Below are positions 1-5,785 of a stretch of DNA of 6,292 nucleotides, piece by piece. The position numbers and the translations under genes were made by a program. The notes below the pieces were generated by a model. It had not been told where the DNA came from. It did not search any database and saw nothing but the letters and a program-made list of their open reading frames with translations. Each line of letters begins with the position of its first letter. Position 1 is the first letter of the stretch. Location: the NCBI GenBank assembly GCA_017427625.1, contig JAFRSL010000138.1, forward strand, positions 1 to 6,292, in the 5' to 3' direction. This stretch comes from Synergistaceae bacterium (GTDB lineage: Bacteria; Synergistota; Synergistia; Synergistales; Aminobacteriaceae).

Positions 1-9
1 ACTGCGACA

Positions 10-270
10 ATGGAAAGGAATGTAAAAACCGGAAACATCGTTCTTGATATGAGGCTGCCTTTATTGACAGGACAGGAACTCGAAAAGCTCGCAGACTACG
101 CAAACTATCTCATGTGGTCGCGTGAAGATGATGACGATGATGACTGGGCAGACGCTCCGCTGACCGAAGACGAAATATCGCAGATAGAGGAAAGCGAAAG
201 AGATTTTGCAAACGGAGAATATCTGACTGTTGATGAACTTCTTGCGGGGTTGCAGGAATGTGGACAGTAA
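10..270 (+). CDS. Putative type II antitoxin, small acidic protein
   Basis: This 86-residue, strongly acidic protein is most likely the antitoxin that neutralises the RelE/ParE-like toxin encoded immediately downstream. The assignment rests on size, charge and position rather than on a recognised DNA-binding fold. Residues 19-37 look like a helix (LTGQELEKLADYANYL), followed by a run of six aspartates at residues 40-45. The C-terminal half (about 50-81) is a Glu/Asp-rich segment of the kind that wraps a basic toxin. The stop codon overlaps the toxin start by 13 nt, the usual antitoxin-first arrangement with coupled translation. The start is uncertain. ATG at 10 has only nine bases before it, with no Shine-Dalgarno, and the frame is open to the left edge, so the protein may begin upstream. 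A second ATG at 49 (MRLPLL) is also possible. I cannot name the antitoxin family. Confidence 0.7.
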   Translation: MERNVKTGNIVLDMRLPLLTGQELEKLADYANYLMWSREDDDDDDWADAPLTEDEISQIEESERDFANGEYLTVDELLAGLQECGQ

Positions 271-512
271 TAACGGGCAAGCCTGTAATGCGCAAACTTG
301 CACACATTCCCAATCCAGACAGGGAAAGGCTGACACAGGCAATAAAAGACTTGGAGACCAAACCAGAACAGATGGATATAAAGTCCCTGACAGGACGCGG
401 TGAATACCGTCTTAGGGTAGGAGGCTGGCGTTTCATCATGAAGATAGATGAAGATGAGAAGATAATACGTATCCATTCTCTTGGTTCACGCGGTGATGTC
501 TACAAGAAATAA
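258..512 (+). CDS. RelE/ParE-family toxin of a type II toxin-antitoxin pair
   Basis: This 84-residue basic protein fits the RelE/ParE superfamily in length and layout. An N-terminal strand (MWTVITGKPV) is followed by a helical hairpin with the family-typical pattern IPNPDRERLTQAIKDL (residues 17-32). Then come DIKSLTG (40-46), the strand pair EYRLRVGGWRFIMKI (49-63) and a C-terminal IHSLGSRGDVYKK (72-84). RelE-type toxins are ribosome-dependent mRNA endonucleases whose active site uses Lys/Arg and a C-terminal Tyr. K42, R51/R53, R78 and Y82 are plausible equivalents here, but the match is by eye. ParE-like gyrase poisons share the fold, so the target is not certain. ATG 258 is preferred because the N-terminal strand belongs to the fold; ATG 288 would delete it. 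The gene overlaps the antitoxin by 13 nt and ends 6 nt before lptC. Confidence 0.85.
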   Translation: MWTVITGKPVMRKLAHIPNPDRERLTQAIKDLETKPEQMDIKSLTGRGEYRLRVGGWRFIMKIDEDEKIIRIHSLGSRGDVYKK

Positions 513-518
513 TCCAAA

Positions 519-1079
519 ATGAAAAAGTTCTTCACCCTCAAAAAATTATTATTGGCTCTCCTTATTCTTGGCATTTTAAGGCTCGTTCAATACGCAGTCA
601 GCGACATGAACCTCGACGTCGATCTCCTGCGTGAAAGCCTCCTCAACATGCCCGGCATCGTCATGGAGAATATACGCTTCTCCCGCGAAATTTCCGGCGA
701 CTTGTGGCAGGTCAGGCTACCATACCTAGAGCAGCGCGACAAATCCGTCAACTTCCGTTCCGCCGACATCAAACGCACCATAAGCGGGGACAAAGGTCAA
801 TGGACATTCTTCGGGAAATCTGGCATTTACTCAAACGACGAGAAAACCGCAAGCATCTCAGATCTCACTGGCTCGCTTCAGGAAAACAATCGTAATTGGC
901 TGCTTGAAAGCCCGAATTTAACGTGGAAGAACGAAAATAACACTTTCATTTTCCCGCATGGCCTCACGATTCATGATGACGAGTTTTATCTCTCTACACC
1001 AATCGCAAGCACAGATAACTCCCGCGTGATATTATTACAGCATGGAGGCGTAATCAAATGGCGAAAACCAGGAAAATAA
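519..1079 (+). CDS. lptC: LptC-like LPS export periplasmic protein
   Basis: This is probably LptC, the single-pass inner-membrane protein that receives lipopolysaccharide from the LptBFG ABC transporter and passes it into the periplasmic bridge. The 186 residues match the usual family length (about 190 in E. coli). A short basic N-terminus is followed by one hydrophobic segment at about residues 9-27. The rest is a periplasmic beta-rich domain with LptC-like strands, including MENIRFSREISGDLWQVRLP (49-68), the WTFFGKSGIYS strand (95-105), and a last strand ending VILLQHGGVIKW (170-181). Sequence conservation in this family is low, so placement immediately before lptD weighs heavily. The start is 6 nt after the toxin stop with no recognisable Shine-Dalgarno, so translation may depend on ribosomes finishing the toxin gene. 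The 3' end overlaps lptD by 22 nt. Confidence 0.8.
   Translation: MKKFFTLKKLLLALLILGILRLVQYAVSDMNLDVDLLRESLLNMPGIVMENIRFSREISGDLWQVRLPYLEQRDKSVNFRSADIKRTISGDKGQWTFFGKSGIYSNDEKTASISDLTGSLQENNRNWLLESPNLTWKNENNTFIFPHGLTIHDDEFYLSTPIASTDNSRVILLQHGGVIKWRKPGK
1044..1048 (+). promoter_or_regulatory. Ribosome binding site of lptD
   Basis: GGAGG lies inside the 3' end of lptC, nine bases before ATG 1058. It supports that start and an independent ribosome entry for lptD despite the 22 nt overlap. Confidence 0.75.
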
Positions 1080-2803
1080 TCTTTTGCACGTTAATATTCG
1101 TACTTCTGTTGGCGGTTTCAGCTTATTCGGCAGATTTTGAGGATTACTACACCCGCGAAGCTGTGGGTGATGAGACAGCTCCCGCGATCGTACCAGATCA
1201 AGTAATTCTCAATGCTGACCGTGTTTCTTTTAACGACGAAACAGGCCATGCCCTCGCTGAAGGCAATGCAGTCCTTCAATACAACGGCACTACAATCATG
1301 GCCGAGCGCATAGAGTACGATGCTGACAGCCAGAAAGTCAAAGCTATGCCCCTCCCCGGCGAGAAAATAGTCATGAAAAACGGCGGAAGAACTCTCAACG
1401 GAGACCAGGTAGATTACGACCTCGAAAGCGGCGAAGGTATACTCTCAGGCCCGGCAACTCATCTTTCAGTCGGCGAAAAAGGCGAAGTCATGTACATCTA
1501 CGGCGGTGAGATCAACGTCATCCCCTGGGAGCTTGCGGAGGAACGCGGACTCGTCAAAGGTTCACCGCAGGACTACATGCTTCAGTGGCGGAACGTAGCA
1601 ATGACAACTTGCGCGCTGGATCACCCGCATTACAGGCTGGAGTCGAAAATCATAACCTTCATTCCTAACAGAAGGGTCGTCGCAAAGAAACCCCGCGTAT
1701 ATTTGGGGAATACGTACCTCTTCACGTCCCCTCTCGATTACGTCGTACAGCTGAAACGCAGGAAGCTCGGCTACACTATGATGCCATTCTTCAATAAGAG
1801 CGAAATTCATGGCTCACGCGGCGGTCTCACTGGCACTCTGGGCTGGGAAACTGGCTCGGTCTCTTTGGGGCTGTCGTATTCGGGAAGTTCAGGTTTTGAG
1901 TACATGCTTGAGGTTGAACAGGAGCTTAACCGCGATTTTGCGATAAGGGTCGGGGTTGAGTATTCTTGGGACGACGTTTGGGACGAGAAAATTTGGCGGC
2001 CTTACGCAACGTTGATGTACGACCATAACGGCTGGGCAGCGCATCTCAACTGGACAAGCAACGAATACATCTCCGACAAAAAGGACAGCTATTACGAGTA
2101 CAAGGGAAGGCTTGACCGTCAGCCCGAGCTGATCGTCTGGGCACCGTGGTTCAGAAATTCGCAGTATTCATGGTCAAGGATTTTCGCAACAATCGGAAGC
2201 TACAAGGAAACTCTCTATATGAGGCCGCAGGAAGGCTTCGAGACCCGCTACGGCGTTGGAATCAGGAATTACGCGGAAAAGAGAGCGGGCGACGTTGAGC
2301 TTTTCGCAAACACTGAGGGCGTTCTCCTGTTGTATGACGGAAATGACCAGGAAATGCTGAGGAGTTTTCTCGGCGCACGTTATAAAATAGGAGTGTTCGA
2401 GTTAGGAACAGGCTACGAACGTCAGTATGCTTGGGGAAGCAGCCCGATGTACTGGGACAAGTACAGCAACAGGCGAAGGGTTCATCAGCGCGTTAGATTC
2501 CCAGTTGGACGGGAGGTCTATCTTGCTTTCAGGGGAAGCTATGACCTTTTCGAATCGATGGTTGACGAGACATTCTACAGCGTTCAGTGGGACACGGACT
2601 GCATGATCTGGGACTTGCACTACAAGAACGACAGGACAGGGAACGGAAATGACTCCTTCGGATTGAGCATAATGCTGAAGGCGTTTCCGAGCAGGACGGC
2701 GGCTTTCGGGCAGAGAATTGAGGTTGACCCGTTCGACAGGCCGTATGATATTCCGGATAGTGACGGGAAAATTACTAGAGAAAGTTGGTATCAGTTACAG
2801 TGA
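1058..2803 (+). CDS. lptD: LptD outer-membrane LPS assembly protein
   Basis: LptD (formerly OstA/Imp) is the outer-membrane beta-barrel that inserts LPS into the outer leaflet. The 581-residue product starts with a signal peptide (basic MAKTRK, hydrophobic core 7-20), probably cleaved after A22 or A25. Residues about 47-150 form the LptA/OstA-type periplasmic domain, with the typical ILNADRVSF and AEGNAVLQYNG strands. The family motif TTCALDHPHYRL (184-194 region) marks the entry to the barrel. Alternating aromatic/hydrophobic strands fill about 195-545, with the late barrel motif WDTDCMIWDLHY (511-522) corresponding to the cysteine motif near the E. coli C-terminus. It is shorter than E. coli LptD (784 residues). 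Mature protein has only two cysteines, C185 and C515. GGAGG at 1044 supports the start. The gene overlaps lptC and the aminotransferase, implying one operon. No separate lptA is present in the window. Confidence 0.88.
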   Translation: MAKTRKIIFCTLIFVLLLAVSAYSADFEDYYTREAVGDETAPAIVPDQVILNADRVSFNDETGHALAEGNAVLQYNGTTIMAERIEYDADSQKVKAMPLPGEKIVMKNGGRTLNGDQVDYDLESGEGILSGPATHLSVGEKGEVMYIYGGEINVIPWELAEERGLVKGSPQDYMLQWRNVAMTTCALDHPHYRLESKIITFIPNRRVVAKKPRVYLGNTYLFTSPLDYVVQLKRRKLGYTMMPFFNKSEIHGSRGGLTGTLGWETGSVSLGLSYSGSSGFEYMLEVEQELNRDFAIRVGVEYSWDDVWDEKIWRPYATLMYDHNGWAAHLNWTSNEYISDKKDSYYEYKGRLDRQPELIVWAPWFRNSQYSWSRIFATIGSYKETLYMRPQEGFETRYGVGIRNYAEKRAGDVELFANTEGVLLLYDGNDQEMLRSFLGARYKIGVFELGTGYERQYAWGSSPMYWDKYSNRRRVHQRVRFPVGREVYLAFRGSYDLFESMVDETFYSVQWDTDCMIWDLHYKNDRTGNGNDSFGLSIMLKAFPSRTAAFGQRIEVDPFDRPYDIPDSDGKITRESWYQLQ

Positions 2804-3624
2804 TTCAGTTATGCTTTATTGACGGTAAATTCGTGAGGCCGGAGGAGGCTGTTCTGCCAATTTCGGACTTGATCATACAGAGAGGCGTCGGAGTTTTCGA
2901 GGCTTTCGCGTCATTCGGCGGAAAGTCATTGATGCTCACCCCTCACATGGAGAGATTCATAGCGAGCGCAAAGAGTTCCGAAATCGCTAACCTCCCGGAC
3001 ATCGAGTACATGAAGAACATTGTCCGCGAGGGAATCGCAAAGGTCGGCCATGATGTGAGAATCAGGACGTTCCTGACTGGCGGGGATTATTTCGACGAGG
3101 AAAAAGCCTGCTTCCCTGAGCCGAGATTCTTCGTGATATTCGATGACGTTGGACTCATCACGGATGAGGCACGCGAGAAGGGCGTTGTCCTTGAGCCTGT
3201 GTCATTCGGCCGCGACAACCCCGAAGTAAAGAGCGTCGATTACCGCGCAACCTACAAGATGCCCCGCGATGCCTATGATATACTCTACTGCCCTCACGGT
3301 GAAATCACAGAGTGCGGACACAGCAATTTCTTCCTCATCGTTGACGGCAAGATCATCACAGCTCCTCTGACACGTGTGCTCAAAGGGACGACTAGGTCAG
3401 CAGCGATTGAACTGGCAAAGCAGGAAGGTTATACTGTCGAGGAAAGATGCCCGCTTTGGTCGGAACTCACTGGAGCGTCGGAAGCATTCATCACGGGGAG
3501 CATGAAGCTGATCGTCCCAGTCGTGAGGATCGGAGGGATTACGATCGCTGACGGGAAGATGGGGCCGATCACACGCCGCCTCTTTGAGCTTTACAGGAAG
3601 TATATGGAGAAGTGGCTGGAATAA
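2800..3624 (+). CDS. Class IV PLP-dependent aminotransferase (BCAT / D-amino acid transaminase family)
   Basis: This 274-residue protein belongs to the fold-type IV aminotransferases, which include branched-chain and D-amino acid transaminases and aminodeoxychorismate lyase. The family marks are in order: FIDGKFV (6-12), the QRGVGVFEAF segment (27-36), K144 in VKSVDYRATYK as the likely Schiff-base lysine, E171 in ITECGHSNFF as the glutamate facing the PLP ring nitrogen, VLKGTTRSAAIEL (193-205), and EAFITGSMKLIVPV (228-241). These show the enzyme class, but the substrate cannot be read from sequence. I chose GTG 2800 because it overlaps the lptD stop as GTGA, a classic coupled junction, and gives a family-like N-terminus (MIQLCFIDGK). 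TTG 2785 would add five residues lying inside lptD. No strong Shine-Dalgarno is visible, which is consistent with coupling. It is last in the run and followed by the palindromic element. Confidence 0.88.
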   Translation: MIQLCFIDGKFVRPEEAVLPISDLIIQRGVGVFEAFASFGGKSLMLTPHMERFIASAKSSEIANLPDIEYMKNIVREGIAKVGHDVRIRTFLTGGDYFDEEKACFPEPRFFVIFDDVGLITDEAREKGVVLEPVSFGRDNPEVKSVDYRATYKMPRDAYDILYCPHGEITECGHSNFFLIVDGKIITAPLTRVLKGTTRSAAIELAKQEGYTVEERCPLWSELTGASEAFITGSMKLIVPVVRIGGITIADGKMGPITRRLFELYRKYMEKWLE

Positions 3625-3641
3625 CCCCTCCTTCAAAGACG

Positions 3642-3753
3642 ACCCCTCTGTCTCACTGCGTTCAACATCTACCCTTAGCAGGGGCGACTGTAAGTGCGGA
3701 GAACTTCACGTCCCCTGACAAGGGGGAGAGGGCCACCACTGTGGCGAGGGGGT
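3642..3753. repeat. GC-rich palindromic intergenic element of two inverted ~43 bp units
   Basis: Two imperfect inverted copies of one unit, 3642-3684 and 3712-3753, flank a 27 bp centre. The right unit read on the minus strand begins ACCCC and ends CAGGGG, just as the left unit does on the plus strand, and much of the interior aligns with small gaps. Each unit also holds its own hairpin: CCCT/AGGG at 3672-3683 (loop TAGC) and CCCCT/AGGGG at 3712-3725 (loop GACA). The right unit has a further perfect hairpin, GCCAC/GTGGC at 3732-3745 with loop CACT. No open frame or transposase accompanies it. The shape resembles the dispersed GC-rich inverted repeats in gaps of many bacterial genomes. It sits 17 bp after the aminotransferase stop and could stop transcription or stabilise the mRNA 3' end, although no T-tract follows it. 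Confidence 0.7.
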
Positions 3754-3776
3754 AACTATCAACAAATGTGTAACAC

Positions 3777-3800
3777 CTTCAGTGCAAAAACGCTCTGAAG
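3777..3800. repeat. Short inverted repeat upstream of the phosphotransacylase gene
   Basis: CTTCAG (3777-3782) and CTGAAG (3795-3800) are perfect inverted arms. Inside them, after one T-T mismatch, a GC/GC pair surrounds an A-rich loop. It lies 36 bp before ATG 3837 and has no T-tract after it, so it is not an obvious terminator. It could be an operator or an mRNA leader hairpin. No convincing -35/-10 pair was found between 3754 and 3836. Confidence 0.4.
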
Positions 3801-3820
3801 TCAACCAATAAAACATCAAC

Positions 3821-3826
3821 AGGAGG
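3821..3826 (+). promoter_or_regulatory. Strong Shine-Dalgarno of the phosphotransacylase gene
   Basis: A full AGGAGG lies ten bases before ATG 3837, separated by an A4T5C spacer. It fixes the start and predicts high translation, as expected for a central fermentation enzyme. Confidence 0.85.
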
Positions 3827-3836
3827 AAAATTTTTC

Positions 3837-4769
3837 ATGGAACAGATACGCTCATTGTCGCAGTTAATCGAAGAAGCAACCAAGCTCTGTGCAGAGAAGG
3901 GACGCAAGCGCATTTCCGTAGCTATGGCAGAGGATGCCGGACTCATCTCAGCTATCGAGGAAGCAAGAAAGTGCGGACTCGTTGAAGCCACGCTCGTCGG
4001 AAACCCCGAAAAGGTCAAAGCCTGCATCGCCGAAGCCGGAGCAAGCGAGTCAAACTACCACATTATCCCCGAGAACAACGAAGCAGCCTGCGGAATCGTC
4101 GCCGTTACCGAAGTCTCCTCAAAGCGCGCCGACATCTACATGAAGGGTCAGCTTCACACCGACAACTTCCTTCGCGGAATGCTCAACAAGGAAGTCGGTC
4201 TCCGCGTTGGGAAAAGAGCAATCTCACACTGCTACTTCCACTCAATTCCCGGCTATGACAGAGTGATCTTCATCGCTGACGGTGCATTCAACATGTATCC
4301 TGACCTCAAGATGAAGGCTGACATCGTTCAGAACACCGTAAACTTCGCGCGTTCACTCGGCGTTGAAATTCCCAAAGTAGCCTGCCTTGCCGCCGTCGAA
4401 ATGGTAAACCCTGACATGCCTTGCACCCTCGACGCAACCGCACTCGTCCAGATGAACGCTCGCGGACAGATCAAGAACTGCATCGTTGACGGACCTCTTG
4501 CCCTCGACAACGCAATCGACGAGGAAGCCGCAAGAATCAAGCACATCAAATCACCCGTCGCAGGACACGCAGACGTTCTCTTTGTCCCGCAGATTGAGGT
4601 CGGCAACGCTTTGGCGAAATCCATCAGCTTCTTCGCAAAGGGAAGCGAGACAGCAGGACTCATCATCGGAGCAGCAGCACCCGTAGTCCTCACGAGCCGT
4701 GCAGATTCACCGAGAGCAAAACTCCTCTCAATCGCAGGCGCAGTAATGCTTGCACATCATCAGGGCTAG
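3837..4769 (+). CDS. ptb: Phosphate butyryl/acetyltransferase family enzyme (Ptb-like)
   Basis: This 310-residue protein belongs to the PTA/PTB phosphotransacylase family, which converts an acyl-CoA plus phosphate to acyl-phosphate plus CoA in the cytosol. An acyl kinase then uses the product to make ATP. Family marks are VAMAEDAGLISAIEEA (28-43), LVGNPEKV (53-60), ADIYMKGQLHTDNFLRGML (98-116), VDGPLALDNAI (217-227) with the GPxALDNA signature, and the C-terminal PVVLTSRADSPRAKLLSIAGAV (282-303). The single-domain length near 300 and the GPLALDNA wording favour a butyryl/branched-acyl Ptb over a classic Pta, but acyl specificity is not proven. The gene stands alone: no butyrate or acetate kinase adjoins it, its strong Shine-Dalgarno is at 3821, and an intrinsic terminator follows 19 bp after the stop. 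It is therefore probably its own transcript. Confidence 0.85.
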   Translation: MEQIRSLSQLIEEATKLCAEKGRKRISVAMAEDAGLISAIEEARKCGLVEATLVGNPEKVKACIAEAGASESNYHIIPENNEAACGIVAVTEVSSKRADIYMKGQLHTDNFLRGMLNKEVGLRVGKRAISHCYFHSIPGYDRVIFIADGAFNMYPDLKMKADIVQNTVNFARSLGVEIPKVACLAAVEMVNPDMPCTLDATALVQMNARGQIKNCIVDGPLALDNAIDEEAARIKHIKSPVAGHADVLFVPQIEVGNALAKSISFFAKGSETAGLIIGAAAPVVLTSRADSPRAKLLSIAGAVMLAHHQG

Positions 4770-4788
4770 TTTCAGGAATGAAATTCGG

Positions 4789-4821
4789 GCGGGGGATTCG
4801 CTTGAGTCTCCCGCTCTTTTT
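4789..4821 (+). terminator. Intrinsic terminator after the phosphotransacylase gene
   Basis: An 11-pair stem (4789-4799 with 4804-4814, including two G-U pairs) closes on a four-base loop, GCTT. A T-rich tail, TCTTTTT, follows at 4815-4821. This is a textbook rho-independent terminator 19 bp past the TAG at 4767-4769. It also argues that the ankyrin gene begins after it, at 4847. Confidence 0.85.
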
Positions 4822-4846
4822 ACGCAACAAAAAGGAAGCATATTTA

Positions 4847-5746
4847 ATGAGAAAATTACTCCAAAACCTAATCTTTCTCCTCATCATCACACTCATCGTA
4901 CTAATCTGGCAGAAAGCCCCCCAGTCATCAATATCAATGACAATCGCAATACTCATAGCAGTCAGCGCGATAACGTTCCTCCACAAAACACCAGACGCTG
5001 AATTGCAGTCAGCCGTCAAGAAACGCGATGCCTCGTTCGAGCTTATACAGGAACTCGTCAAGGCCGGAGCAAGCCTCAAATCACGCGACAAGGACGGACG
5101 CACTCCCCTCATACTCGCCTCATCAAGAAGCCCGTCAATCGAAATCGTGAGCTACCTCATTGACGCTGGGTCTGACATTGAAGCAAGAGACAATGACGGC
5201 AACACACCGCTCATTAACGCAGCAATGCTGAACCCTGAAGCAACGATCCTCAACGTGCTCCTCAAATCAGGCGCGAAAGTCAACGCTAAGAACGACAAGG
5301 GCAACACTCCCCTCATGATGGCGGCCATGTTCAACCCCAACTCTGAGGCTCTGAGAATGCTCATCGAGAACGGTGCTGACGTAAGGGCAAGGAACGTTGA
5401 CGGTCTCACAGCGTTACACAGGGCATCGAAGCAGGAATATGTAGCAATGCTCGTCAACTCTGGCGCTGACGTGAACGCTTCGGACATTATGGGTCATACG
5501 TCGCTTATGAGCGCGGCTTTCGACGACAATCCCGAAGTCGTGGCAGCTCTGCTCAATTCTGGTGCAAAAGTCGATGACCGAGACAGGGAAGGTAAGACGG
5601 CCTTGATGTATGCCGCTGAGAAAAATCTTGCCGAGAACGTGAAAATCCTGATGAGTTTCGGAGCAGATAAGTCAGTGAGAAATATTGATGGGAAAACTGC
5701 GATTGAATTGGCTCACTCGGAAGAAGTGAAGAAATTTTTGGCATAA
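4847..5746 (+). CDS. Membrane-anchored ankyrin-repeat protein
   Basis: The 299-residue product has two hydrophobic segments (about 4-21 and 31-45), followed by an ankyrin solenoid from about residue 49 to the end. The short positive N-terminus (MRK) and hairpin topology would place the solenoid in the cytoplasm if both segments span the membrane. Repeat starts can be set by the conserved glycine of the DGxTPL turn at residues 84, 118, 152, 186, 216, 249 and 282. This gives six full repeats, plus a degenerate first one (about 50-80) and a short capping one. Ankyrin repeats bind other proteins; no catalytic domain is seen, and the partner is unknown. I prefer ATG 4847, with AAAGGAAG before it (4831-4838). 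The in-frame ATG 4778 lies upstream of the terminator at 4789-4821 and would add a 23-residue tail encoded by the terminator hairpin. No clear promoter is visible in the 25 bp gap. Confidence 0.85.
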   Translation: MRKLLQNLIFLLIITLIVLIWQKAPQSSISMTIAILIAVSAITFLHKTPDAELQSAVKKRDASFELIQELVKAGASLKSRDKDGRTPLILASSRSPSIEIVSYLIDAGSDIEARDNDGNTPLINAAMLNPEATILNVLLKSGAKVNAKNDKGNTPLMMAAMFNPNSEALRMLIENGADVRARNVDGLTALHRASKQEYVAMLVNSGADVNASDIMGHTSLMSAAFDDNPEVVAALLNSGAKVDDRDREGKTALMYAAEKNLAENVKILMSFGADKSVRNIDGKTAIELAHSEEVKKFLA

Positions 5747-5750
5747 AAAA

Positions 5751-5779
5751 ATCCCCCTTCACTAATTCGGGAGGGGGAT
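5751..5779. terminator. Bidirectional terminator between the ankyrin gene and nrdJ
   Basis: ATCCCCCT (5751-5758) pairs perfectly with AGGGGGAT (5772-5779). A T-G and a C-G pair extend the stem inward around a nine-base loop. On the plus strand a T-rich stretch (ATATTTTATTT) follows. On the minus strand the A-run at 5745-5751 becomes a U-tract. It therefore serves both convergent genes. Confidence 0.85.
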
Positions 5780-5785
5780 AATATT

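Noticed and set aside
2785..2799. TTG 2785 as the start of the aminotransferase
   Set aside because: The extra residues do not resemble the family N-terminus. GTG 2800 gives the common 4 nt overlap with the lptD stop.
3712..3760. Right half of the palindromic element as a dedicated intrinsic terminator
   Set aside because: The hairpins are GC-rich, but no T-tract follows on the plus strand. The inverted second copy indicates a repeat element.
4328..4693. Minus-strand open frame within the phosphotransacylase gene
   Set aside because: It is a shadow of a well-conserved enzyme gene, with no ribosome site or recognisable domain.
4778..4849. Upstream ATG 4778 as the start of the ankyrin gene
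   Set aside because: It would place a strong intrinsic terminator inside the coding region. ATG 4847 has AAAGGAAG ahead of it and begins directly at the membrane segment.
5180..5400. Tandem DNA repeats resembling an array
   Set aside because: The periodicity of about 100 bp comes from ankyrin repeats in the protein. There are no identical short repeats with unique spacers, so it is not CRISPR.
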